Source: Streptomyces sp. NBC_00576 (lineage in GTDB: Bacteria; Actinomycetota; Actinomycetes; Streptomycetales; Streptomycetaceae). From it: a stretch of DNA of 64,000 bases. The notes beneath the pieces are model-generated. The model saw only the letters and a list, made by a program, of their open reading frames with translations, did no database searches and was not told the DNA's origin. A program made the translations under genes and the position numbers. Positions 32,260 through 39,401 of this stretch are shown here, piece after piece (positions within the stretch are counted from its first letter, which is position 1; the number at the start of each line of letters is the position of its first letter). The stretch is from contig NZ_CP107780.1 in the NCBI RefSeq assembly GCF_036345175.1, positions 5,952,001 through 6,016,000 of the forward strand, given 5' to 3'.

Positions 32260-33195
32260 ATGACGACCTCTCCAGTGCTCCTGGCTGTCGCTCTCTCCCT
32301 CGTTTCCGCGCTCTGCTACGCCACGGCCGCCGTGGTCCAGGAGCGGACCGCGGCCGGAACGGCGAGTCTGCGCGGGGCGCTCGCCCGGGGCTCGTGGTGG
32401 GGAGCGGTCCTCCTCAACGCCGGCGGCGCGCTGCTGCACGTCGTCGCCCTGCGATACGGCCCGCTGAGCCTCGTACAACCGCTGGGTGTACTGACCCTCG
32501 TGGTGGCGGTGCCCCTGGGCTCGCTGGTCGCCCGCCGCCGGACGTCGGGCACGCAGTGGCGCGGTATGGCCCTGACCCTCTTCGGGCTGACCGCACTGCT
32601 CACCGTCACCGCCTCGGGCAGCGGGCCGGACAGCACCCTGAGTACGACCGAGGTGCTGGTGGTCGCGCTCGCCGCCGCCGCCCTCATCGCGACGCTGATA
32701 CGGCTGGCCTCGGGCCGCTCCTCCCTTGCCGGCCTGGCTTTCGCGGCGGCCTCCGGCATCGCCTCCGGGGTCGGCTCCACGCTGGCCCAGAAGCTCGCCG
32801 TCGGGGCGACGCTGTCGTGGAGCGCGGCGGTGGTCGTGGTCCTCACCGTCGGGTTCGCCGCGGGCGGGCTGCTGCTCTCCCAGAAGGCGTACAGCAGCGG
32901 CCTCGGCGGCCCTCTCGCCCTGCTCACCCTCGTCAACCCGGTCGCCGCGTCCGCCATCGGCGTCGCCCTGCTCGGCGAGGGCTTCCAATACGGAGCGACC
33001 GGCACCCTGCTCGCTCTGGCGGGCGCGGTGACAGCCGCCCGCGGTGTGGTGCTGCTCAGCCAGCCCCAGCCCCAGCCGCAGTCCCCGTCCCAGCCCCAGT
33101 CCGGGTCGCGGCACGATCGTCCCGTCCGCCTCGACGTACGCGTACCGCACCTGCGACCCACCCGGATTCTCACCGGCACCAGCCGGGCGGCCTGA
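32260..33195 (+). CDS. DMT-superfamily (EamA-like) permease
   Basis: 311 residues from the ATG at 32260 (a GTG immediately before it is in frame). Nine to ten hydrophobic helices with small-residue packing make up the body (SLVSALCYATAAVVQERTAA, LRYGPLSLVQPLGVLTLVVA, and the second-half PLALLTLVNPVAASAIGVAL), as in EamA/DMT transporters where two five-helix halves repeat. The C-terminus has a QPQPQPQ stretch. It lies downstream of two related palindromes, so expression is probably repressor-controlled. Possible exporter of a metabolite or drug. The GNAT-like gene follows at once. Confidence 0.85.
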   Translation: MTTSPVLLAVALSLVSALCYATAAVVQERTAAGTASLRGALARGSWWGAVLLNAGGALLHVVALRYGPLSLVQPLGVLTLVVAVPLGSLVARRRTSGTQWRGMALTLFGLTALLTVTASGSGPDSTLSTTEVLVVALAAAALIATLIRLASGRSSLAGLAFAAASGIASGVGSTLAQKLAVGATLSWSAAVVVVLTVGFAAGGLLLSQKAYSSGLGGPLALLTLVNPVAASAIGVALLGEGFQYGATGTLLALAGAVTAARGVVLLSQPQPQPQSPSQPQSGSRHDRPVRLDVRVPHLRPTRILTGTSRAA

Positions 33196-33211
33196 AATGG
33201 AGAACACGAAG

Positions 33212-33997
33212 ATGACGACCGCGACGACCATGCCGACCCTGACCGCCGTGCCGCCGCTGGCCGCCACGCCGACTGTGACTGCCGTGACGACGCTGACCGC
33301 CGCACCGACTGTGACCGACGTGACGACTCCGCCTGCCATGGCGCCCCTGCCGGCCACGGCGACTCTGCAACTGCGTCCTTGGAGGACCGTGCGCGCGGCG
33401 GGACTGGTGGACGTGCCCGCAGTCGTGCGCATGATCGCGTCGCCTCGGCCCTCGCCCTCGCCCTCGGGCGACTTCGTCGCTCCGGACTGGGCGCGGACGC
33501 AGAGCGCCATGCGGCTGGTGCTGGCCCACTACGCCCTCGAAGAGGGCCGGATATGGGTGGCCGAGCGGCCGGACGGCGGGCTTCTCGCGGCGGCCGTCTG
33601 GCTGCCGCCCGGCGTCGGGTCCGAGCCCCCTGACACCCGCTTCAGCAGCCTGCTCGCCCGTGAACTCGCCGCCGACCCGAAGGACTGCCCGGTCCTGCCG
33701 ATGTGGCTGAAGGACGTGGGCCCCGACCTGCCGCACTGGAAGGTGTTCATCGTCGGCGCGCTGGACGACACGAGCGCCTGGGACCACACCGTGGCCGCCG
33801 ACCTGCTGGCCCCGGGCCTGCGCGCCGTCGACGACGAGGCCGCGACCGCCGTCGCGATCACGATGTCCCCCCGTCACGGGGACCAACTGCGGTCCCTTGG
33901 GTTCCGCGGCCCGAGTGAGGTCCGTCTCGGGCCGGGCGCGAGCGGATGGCTGACGACTCGTCACTCGATAGGCAGGACAGGGCAATTGAGCGCCTGA
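33212..33997 (+). CDS. GNAT-like acetyltransferase with Thr/Ala-rich leader
   Basis: 261 residues from an ATG at 33212 preceded by GGAG; an ATG at 33197 would add 5 residues. About 50 N-terminal residues are low-complexity Thr/Ala/Val/Pro (TAVTTLTAAPTVTDVTTPP) encoded by degenerate DNA repeats. The rest follows the GNAT-like proteins common in Streptomyces (DVPAVVRMIASP, WAERPDGGLLAAAVWLPPG as beta strands, then WKVFIVGAL and GLRAVDDEAATAVAITMSPR). The acetyl-CoA loop is not sharply visible. It follows the DMT gene at once and is probably co-transcribed. Substrate unknown. Confidence 0.65.
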   Translation: MTTATTMPTLTAVPPLAATPTVTAVTTLTAAPTVTDVTTPPAMAPLPATATLQLRPWRTVRAAGLVDVPAVVRMIASPRPSPSPSGDFVAPDWARTQSAMRLVLAHYALEEGRIWVAERPDGGLLAAAVWLPPGVGSEPPDTRFSSLLARELAADPKDCPVLPMWLKDVGPDLPHWKVFIVGALDDTSAWDHTVAADLLAPGLRAVDDEAATAVAITMSPRHGDQLRSLGFRGPSEVRLGPGASGWLTTRHSIGRTGQLSA

Positions 33998-34010
33998 GGA
34001 CGGGACTTCG

Positions 34011-34766
34011 TCACCGGTCTTCTCGTGGTGGCTCGGTGCTGCCGCCCGAGGCCGTTACGGGTTTCGTGTGGAGGACCTCGCGGGCCTGTTCGGCGGCGCG
34101 GACGGTGCTCTCGGAGACGAAGTCGAGGAAGCGGGCGATGTTCTCCAGGCGGGCGGCGGCCGGGGTGCCGGAGCCGAGGACGCCGACGCCCTGCTGTGCG
34201 ATCCCGACGATCTGGGCGATGGCGCGGGCGCTGGCCAGCATCGACTCGTACCAGACGTCGTCGTCGACGACATAGCGCTCGCGGCGGCGTTCGCCCGGTT
34301 CCCGGCGGACCATGCCCTGGCTCTCCAGGAACGCGATCGCCTTGGACACGGACGCCGGGCTGACGTCGAGGCGCTGGACGAGTTCCGACGCGGTGAGGCT
34401 GCCGGAGTCGGTGAGGGTGAGGCAGGTCATCACCCGGGACATCATCGTGGGCATGCCCGACGCGGTGAGGACGGTGGTGAACACCTCCTCGTACTCCCGT
34501 ACGGCCTCGGCGTCACGTCCGTAGGCAGGCGTCGGTGCCTGTGGCCCCCGGGGTGTGGTGGTCCTGCGCCGGTGGGCGCGGCGTTCGGTGGCGCGGTGGG
34601 CCAGGTCGGCGCGGTAGGCGGTGGGGCCGCCGTTGCGCATCACCTCACGTGTGACGGTGGAGGTCGGACGCTCCAGGCGCCGGGCGATCTCCGCGTAGGC
34701 GAGGCCGTCGGCCAGCCCCAGCGCGATCTGCTGACGTTCGGGCTGGCTGAGCCTGCCTCCCGGCAT
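34011..34766 (-). CDS. Transcriptional regulator fusing an IS30-like HTH to a MarR/GbsR domain
   Basis: 251 residues. The ATG at 34766 has AAGGAGA upstream. The N-terminal about 60 residues are an HTH_38-type domain (RLSQPERQQIALGLADGLAY, then AEIARRLERPTSTVTREVMR) as in IS30-type transposases. A linker leads to a MarR/GbsR winged helix (MSRVMTCLTLTDSGSLTASE, VQRLDVSPASVSKAIAFLES, wing REPGERRRERYVV) and a helical tail resembling the regulator at 18685. Such two-HTH regulators are usual neighbours of DUF4097 genes. It is divergent from one here, across an AT-rich, palindrome-rich region. Confidence 0.85.
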   Translation of the reverse strand: MPGGRLSQPERQQIALGLADGLAYAEIARRLERPTSTVTREVMRNGGPTAYRADLAHRATERRAHRRRTTTPRGPQAPTPAYGRDAEAVREYEEVFTTVLTASGMPTMMSRVMTCLTLTDSGSLTASELVQRLDVSPASVSKAIAFLESQGMVRREPGERRRERYVVDDDVWYESMLASARAIAQIVGIAQQGVGVLGSGTPAAARLENIARFLDFVSESTVRAAEQAREVLHTKPVTASGGSTEPPREDR

Positions 34767-34873
34767 CGCGGTCTCCTTTGTGGTCGCTGCTGGTCGATGG
34801 CGCCTCAACCATAGCGTTCACCTCCATTGCATTGCAACGAGTGCGACCTCCGTTGTTGCGTTAAACCGGAAAC

Positions 34874-34883
34874 CATTGCAATG
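34874..34883. promoter_or_regulatory. CATTGCAATG palindrome
   Basis: A perfect 10-bp palindrome lies in the AT-rich divergent region. Related half-sites (ATTGCA, TGCAAC, GCAACGA) recur at about 34825-34840, 34910-34917 and 34947-34955, suggesting several binding sites for one regulator. Confidence 0.6.
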
Positions 34884-34920
34884 AAATCCTGGCTTTGAGC
34901 TGCAATGATGCCAATAATGC

Positions 34921-34936
34921 GCAACGAGTTCGTTGC
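34921..34936. promoter_or_regulatory. GCAACGAGTTCGTTGC palindrome
   Basis: A perfect 16-bp inverted repeat lies 93 bp before the DUF4097 start. GCAACGA is repeated at 34834-34840 (TTGCAACGAG), so it is the best candidate operator for the divergent two-HTH regulator. Confidence 0.7.
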
Positions 34937-35028
34937 TAGATCTTCGAATGCAACGTAGCTTTTCCATTGTTCGAAACGACGGAGTGAAGCCGGCCGATCG
35001 GCCGGCCAACCAGCCCAAGGAGCGCACG

Positions 35029-35700
35029 ATGCAGAAGTTCGACACCACCGCCCCCATCACCGCCGTCCTCGACATCCCCGCCGGGCGCATCCGGTTCATC
35101 GCAGCCGACCGCACCGACGCCACCGTCGAGGTCCTGCCCTCCAGCGCCTCGTCGAGCCGCGACGTGAAAGCGGCCGAGCAGATCGCGGTCTCCTACGACG
35201 ACGGCGTCCTGCGGATCGAGGCCGCCCCGGCGAAGAACCGCATCCTCGGCCAGTCGGGATCCGTCGAGGTGACCGTCCAGCTGCCCGCCGGTTCCCGCGT
35301 CGAGGCGAAGGCGGCCAGTGCCGAACTCCGGGGCGTGGGACGCCTCGGCGACGTCACCTACGAGTGCGCGCAGGGCACCGTCAAGCTCGACGAGACCGAC
35401 AGTGCCCGCCTCACCCTCCAGGCCGGCGACATCTCGGTCGGCCGCCTCGGTGGCCCCGGCGAACTCCGCACCCTGAAGGGCGACCTCCGCATCACCGAGG
35501 CCGTACGCGGCACGGTCACCCTGCGCACCGAGTCCGGCGAGATCACGGTCGGCGCCGCCCGCGGAGTCTCCGCGACCCTGGACGCCGGCACCTCCTACGG
35601 CCGCATCAGCAACGCACTCCAGAACACCGACGGCGCCGCCGCTCAGCTCAACATCCAGGCGACCACCAGCTACGGCGACATCACCGCCCGCAGCCTCTGA
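35029..35700 (+). CDS. DUF4097-family beta-strand-repeat protein
   Basis: 223 residues. AAGGAG precedes the ATG at 35029. The sequence is a succession of short beta strands with Gly turns (LDIPAGRIRFIAADRTDATV, GSVEVTVQLPAGSRVEAKAA, LRTESGEITVGAARGVSATL), the DUF4097 beta-helix pattern, ending ATTSYGDITARSL. There is no signal peptide or membrane helix, so it is probably cytosolic. In other Streptomyces loci it often precedes a drug-type ABC ATPase and permease; here neither follows. Function unknown. Confidence 0.82.
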   Translation: MQKFDTTAPITAVLDIPAGRIRFIAADRTDATVEVLPSSASSSRDVKAAEQIAVSYDDGVLRIEAAPAKNRILGQSGSVEVTVQLPAGSRVEAKAASAELRGVGRLGDVTYECAQGTVKLDETDSARLTLQAGDISVGRLGGPGELRTLKGDLRITEAVRGTVTLRTESGEITVGAARGVSATLDAGTSYGRISNALQNTDGAAAQLNIQATTSYGDITARSL

Positions 35701-35798
35701 ACCGGCGGAACCGTGGTTCGGGCGGTCGGGATCGAGGGACGGGTACGGGGAGGAACGCGGCGGCCCAGGTCTTGCCGGTGAGGGCGAGCCTCGGCCTG

Positions 35799-36272
35799 CT
35801 AATCGGGCCTGTTCCTCGCTCCCGCGACTTGCGCCGACGTCGGCCTTCTTGGGGCCCCCGCTCCGCCGCCGACGGTGGCCGACGAGGAGGCGGGCCCCGG
35901 GTCCAAGGCTTCGCGGACGGCGGTCAGGATGTCCTCGGTGGCGGCGCCGAGCGCTCGGGCGGCGGAGGTGAAGTCCCGGGCCAGGGTGGTGAGTTGGTCG
36001 ACATTGTGCGGGTGCGGCTCGGACGGGAGCGCCGCGACCCGGGTGCCCGCGCCACGGCGGGTACGGATCAGCTCTGCGGCCTCCAGCTCGCGGTAGGCGC
36101 GGGCCACGGTGCCCGGCGCCAGACCGAGGTCGGTGGCGAGTTGGCGCACGGTCGGCAGCCGTTCGCCCTCGGTCAGCCGACCGGTGACGATCAGCGCGGC
36201 GAGCTGGGCGCGGATCTGCTCGTACGGCGGGACCTGGCTGGTGGTGTCGACGCGGACGGCGGGGTCACTCAT
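35799..36272 (-). CDS. GntR-family regulator, YtrA type
   Basis: 157 residues. The short winged HTH (PPYEQIRAQLAALIVTGRLT, then GERLPTVRQLATDLGLAPGT, then VARAYRELEAAELIRTRRGAG) without an effector domain marks the YtrA subgroup. The C-terminus carries a Ser/Ala/Gly-rich tail. Its ATG overlaps the end of the upstream membrane protein gene, so the two are one operon. Two identical-type inverted repeats (CTTGTR-N12-TACAAG) lie in front of that operon and are the probable operators. Confidence 0.9.
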   Translation of the reverse strand: MSDPAVRVDTTSQVPPYEQIRAQLAALIVTGRLTEGERLPTVRQLATDLGLAPGTVARAYRELEAAELIRTRRGAGTRVAALPSEPHPHNVDQLTTLARDFTSAARALGAATEDILTAVREALDPGPASSSATVGGGAGAPRRPTSAQVAGARNRPD

Positions 36273-37068
36273 CGTTGTAGGTCCCGCCCTTGGCCGTCTC
36301 GTCCTCGACCGCGCGGGGGGCGACCACGGTGACCAGGGACCAGCCGACGGTGAACAGGTTCAGCAGGGCCAGGGGGTAGAACACCCAGAAGGTGAGGGCA
36401 CCCAGCCCGCCGGCGCAGCCCGTCTCCGTCAGCGAGACGGAGACCATCAGTACGGCGTACAGCTGCTGGCTCGACACCAGCAGGCCCCAGGCCCCGGTGA
36501 CCGCCCACGCGCGGTCGCGTCGCTGCTGTTCCTCGCCCGGGCCGTCGGCGATGCGGCGCAGGGCCCAGACGCAGGTGGGGGTGGCGACGGCGAGTGCGCC
36601 GAACATCGGGAGGCTGTAGTACAGGCCGGGCCAGGGGCCGAGGGCCGCGCGCATTCCGTTGCAGGTGACGTGGGCGACCTTGCCCGTGCTGAATATGCGG
36701 TCGGGGTCGACGGAGGCCGTGGCGGCCGTGATCACCAGCAGGGCGACGAGGGAGACGCCCTGGAGGGCGATCAGGGGGCCCATGCGTGGCGGCACATGGT
36801 TTCTGACCAGGCGCGGGGCGAGACTCGCGGTGCGTACGGCTTCCTGGGGGCGCAGGGTCAGGGCGTCGGCGAGCAGGACACCGGCCACCGCGCACAGGCC
36901 GAAGGCTGTGATGCAGAACACGACGCGCTGCTCGAACTCGATGTCCCCCAGCGTGGACAGGGCCTGCGCGACCACGATGCCGATGGCCAGACCGGACCAG
37001 CGGGCGTAGTACTCGGCATGGTCGAGGAACCGGGACTGGAGCGGGACGGTGTCGAGCATGTCGAGCAT
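36265..37068 (-). CDS. Multi-pass membrane protein in the YtrA-type operon, unknown function
   Basis: 267 residues from an ATG at 37068 preceded by GGGGGGATC; an ATG at 37089 is possible but sits next to the operator. Six or so hydrophobic helices are visible (SGLAIGIVVAQALSTLG, VFCITAFGLCAVAGVLLA, LIALQGVSLVALLVITAA, YSLPMFGALAVATPTCVW and others). The family is not recognised. YtrA-type regulators usually control ABC transporters; here the partner is this lone membrane protein. It is controlled from the twin-operator region shared with the plus-strand LysE-like fragment. Confidence 0.65.
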   Translation of the reverse strand: MLDMLDTVPLQSRFLDHAEYYARWSGLAIGIVVAQALSTLGDIEFEQRVVFCITAFGLCAVAGVLLADALTLRPQEAVRTASLAPRLVRNHVPPRMGPLIALQGVSLVALLVITAATASVDPDRIFSTGKVAHVTCNGMRAALGPWPGLYYSLPMFGALAVATPTCVWALRRIADGPGEEQQRRDRAWAVTGAWGLLVSSQQLYAVLMVSVSLTETGCAGGLGALTFWVFYPLALLNLFTVGWSLVTVVAPRAVEDETAKGGTYNDE

Positions 37069-37089
37069 ATGGAGATCCCCCCAGATCAT

Positions 37090-37113
37090 CTTGTATCAAG
37101 CGGTGGGTACAAG
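37090..37113. promoter_or_regulatory. GntR (YtrA-type) operator copy 1
   Basis: CTTGTA-N12-TACAAG forms a 24-bp inverted repeat with perfect 6-bp arms, directly in front of the membrane protein/GntR operon. Confidence 0.85.
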
Positions 37114-37129
37114 ATGCCTCGGTCGGAAT

Positions 37130-37153
37130 CTTGTGTCAAATGCTCGATACAAG
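37130..37153. promoter_or_regulatory. GntR (YtrA-type) operator copy 2
   Basis: CTTGTG-N12-TACAAG has the same architecture and spacer length as copy 1; centres are exactly 40 bp apart. It lies just before the plus-strand fragment at 37161, which may have been co-regulated. Confidence 0.83.
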
Positions 37154-37160
37154 ACGACGT

Positions 37161-37382
37161 ATGGAGAGACGGCTCTGCTCGTCTGGCCTACTCGGGCGGT
37201 GGCCTGTCCTGCTCAGCGCGATGCACCTGGCTGCGTGCGCCGTCGTCCACCTCGCCGTCGGCGTCCTCGCGCGCACGGTCCTGAAGGCCCGGCCCTCGGC
37301 AGCACGGGTCGTCACCCGCAGCAGCGGTGCCATGATGATCGCCATCGGTGGGTTCCTGCTGGTGGAACGCCTGGCCGGCTGA
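37161..37382 (+). pseudogene. C-terminal fragment resembling a LysE/RhtB-type exporter
   Basis: 73 residues can be read from ATG 37161. They form two membrane helices (WPVLLSAMHLAACAVVHLAV and GAMMIAIGGFLLVERLAG) joined by ARTVLKARPSAARVVTRSS, which resembles the last third of LysE/RhtB exporters (helix, RxLRRPxARRxxDRxxG, helix). The first two thirds are missing; the frame begins directly beside the GntR operator. It may be a truncated gene or a genuine small membrane protein. The thioesterase follows 47 bp later. Confidence 0.45.
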
Positions 37383-37429
37383 GGAACCCGCCCCCTCCAC
37401 CCGACACGGACCCGAAGGAGAGCGCGTAC

Positions 37430-37888
37430 GTGGAAGACCAGACGCAGCAGGAACAGGTGAGCCCCACGGTCCGCAAGCGCGTCCAGGACAGCTTCGACAG
37501 CCAGGGCCTCATGGCCCACCTCGGCGCACGCCTCACCCACATCGGCCCTGGCCGCGTACACATCGTGCTCCCGGCCCGCCCTGAGGTGACCCAGCAGCAC
37601 GGCTACGTCCACGCGGGCGCCACCAGCGCCGTCGCGGACAGTGCCGGCGGCTACGCCGCGCTCACGCTGGTCTCCGAGGATTCCGACATCCTCACCGTCG
37701 AGTACAAGATCAACCTGCTCGCCCCCGCCGCGGGCGACTACCTGGAGGCGATCGGGACCGTGCTGAAGTCCGGACGTACCCTGACCGTCTGCCAGTTGGA
37801 GGTGTACGGAGGCAGGGGCGGCGGTGAGAGGAAGCTCGTCGCCAACGGGCAGCAGACGCTGATACGCGTGGACAGGCCCGCCCAGTGA
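37430..37888 (+). CDS. PaaI-type hotdog thioesterase
   Basis: 152 residues from a GTG at 37430 with AAGGAG ten bases upstream. The hotdog-fold signature is clear: VLPARPEVTQQHGYVHAGAT followed by SAVADSAGGYAALTLV, with the HGYVHAGA loop and the Asp of ADSAGG in the catalytic position of PaaI-type acyl-CoA thioesterases, then TVEYKINLLAPAAGDYLEAI. Likely role: hydrolysing aryl- or acyl-CoA thioesters. It follows the LysE-like fragment on the same strand and is otherwise isolated. Confidence 0.88.
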   Translation: MEDQTQQEQVSPTVRKRVQDSFDSQGLMAHLGARLTHIGPGRVHIVLPARPEVTQQHGYVHAGATSAVADSAGGYAALTLVSEDSDILTVEYKINLLAPAAGDYLEAIGTVLKSGRTLTVCQLEVYGGRGGGERKLVANGQQTLIRVDRPAQ

Positions 37889-38012
37889 GTCCCAGCCGTC
37901 CCAGTCGTCCCTGTCGTCCCAGCCGTCGTGGCCGACTTGGTGGCGGCGCCCCCTCCCCGACGCCAACACCCTGCTGCCGCGCGGACGGCAACCAGCCACC
38001 AGCCAGGCCGCG

Positions 38013-39122
38013 CTAGGACCGCGTCGCCGTCCCGCACTCGTCCCCAGCGGACTCGCTCCGCCTGATCGGCGCGCTGCGGTCGTACGGGTCGACCGCCGTG
38101 CCGGTCTCCTCCACCTGGCGGTCCGTGCCGAAGGGCGGGGTGAGGTAGCCCGTGGTGGTGCCGCAGCCGCCGTTGGTCATGTCGTATTTGTACGAGACGA
38201 TCGAGAACGTGCCCGGCTCGGTGATCACCTTGTCAGGGTCGTCCCAGCTCAGGATCAGCTCGCGCCGGACGATGGTGCGCACGATCTCGTCCCCGTCGCC
38301 GCCCGCGACGGCGCGGGTGACCGGGTAGACGAAGGTGACGTCGGCGGTCACCTGGAGCGCGCCGCGCTTGCCCTCCCGGTAGCTGAGCAGGCCCCGCGTC
38401 TTCACGACATCGCCGACCAGGCGGATACGGGAGGGCTGGAAGCGGCTGACCAGGAGGAGGGGGTCGTTCTCCTCGCTCGGGGCCCGGAAAGCGGATTTCA
38501 GAAGGTCTTGGACGTCCTTCTGGTGCGGGTTGATCAGCGCGATCGCCGTCTCGGGGCGCTCACCCCGCAGCACCCCACGGTCCAGGTTGGACGCGACGAG
38601 GAAGTCCCGGCTGCGGGCGAGGGCCCGCTCGACCTCGGCCGCGCTCATCCAGCCGACCGCCTTGGCCTTCGGCACGGTGATCCCCGCTGCTCCGCTCGCC
38701 CAGCTCTCCGCCGGCGAACCGCGGAACGGCCTGTCCACAGTGGGGCGTTGAGCCGCCTCCGTCGGAGGCGCCTGGGTCGGGCGGGCGGTCTCGGCCGCCA
38801 GCGGCGGGGAGGCAGGGTCGTCGCCGGCGAACAGGTCCAGTATCGGCCCCGGCGCGAGCGCCACCACGAGCAGCATCAGCGAGGCCAGCAGCCCGACCAC
38901 GTACCAGCCCGTGCGCCGCTTGGGCTGCGCGGGCGTGTAGCTGCGCCAACCTTCCGGGCCACGGTCGGGCTCCGCGTGCAGCCGCTTCGCCACGTCGCGG
39001 GCCCGCGCCGACGGCTCCTTGGGGGCGTCGGCGGCACCCGCCACCGACTCCCGCAGAAACCGCTCCCACTCCTCGTCGGACCTGGACGAGCCGTCCGGCC
39101 CCGTACCCGTACCCGCGCCCAT
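38013..39122 (-). CDS. Single-pass membrane protein, conserved in Streptomyces, unknown function
   Basis: 369 residues from the ATG at 39122; an upstream ATG adds a basic extension. The cytosolic N-terminus has DEEWERFLRESVAGA and KEPSARARDVAKRL. A membrane helix (about residues 73-93, WYVVGLLASLMLLVVAL) is followed by a Pro/Thr-rich linker and an extracellular domain of mixed alpha/beta character (MSAAEVERALARSRDFLVAS, INPHQKDVQDLLKSAF, ADVTFVYPV) with two Cys near the end. The family recurs across Streptomyces but has no assigned role. It is separated from the next minus-strand gene by a terminator. Confidence 0.7.
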   Translation of the reverse strand: MGAGTGTGPDGSSRSDEEWERFLRESVAGAADAPKEPSARARDVAKRLHAEPDRGPEGWRSYTPAQPKRRTGWYVVGLLASLMLLVVALAPGPILDLFAGDDPASPPLAAETARPTQAPPTEAAQRPTVDRPFRGSPAESWASGAAGITVPKAKAVGWMSAAEVERALARSRDFLVASNLDRGVLRGERPETAIALINPHQKDVQDLLKSAFRAPSEENDPLLLVSRFQPSRIRLVGDVVKTRGLLSYREGKRGALQVTADVTFVYPVTRAVAGGDGDEIVRTIVRRELILSWDDPDKVITEPGTFSIVSYKYDMTNGGCGTTTGYLTPPFGTDRQVEETGTAVDPYDRSAPIRRSESAGDECGTATRS

Positions 39123-39319
39123 CCCCAACCCCCTGGCAATCAGTAGACCGCGGCCCGCTCCCCTGGGACGCGTCCGCATAATGACACAGAGCACTGACAC
39201 CTCAACATGCGAACTCACCAGCCCCGAGGCCGGTGTTGCCCCCTGCGGCACTCAAGGAGTTCCCGGTCGGCGTTGCCGCGGTCCAGCGGGTCAGGATCGA
39301 GGCGAGGCCCCTGGACGCG

Positions 39320-39351
39320 CCGCACGCCCAGGAGCCGTCGGGCTCCTGGGC
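39320..39351 (-). terminator. Strong hairpin terminator
   Basis: A perfect 14-bp stem (39320-39333 with 39338-39351, outer bases CACGCCCAGG) closes a 4-nt loop, 50 bp after the end of the CWB2 protein gene on the minus strand. There is no long T-run, as is common for high-GC terminators. Confidence 0.75.
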
Positions 39352-39401
39352 GTGTTCGGGTCGTCGCCGCCCTGACCAGGCCTTGACCAGGCCCTGTCGG
39401 C

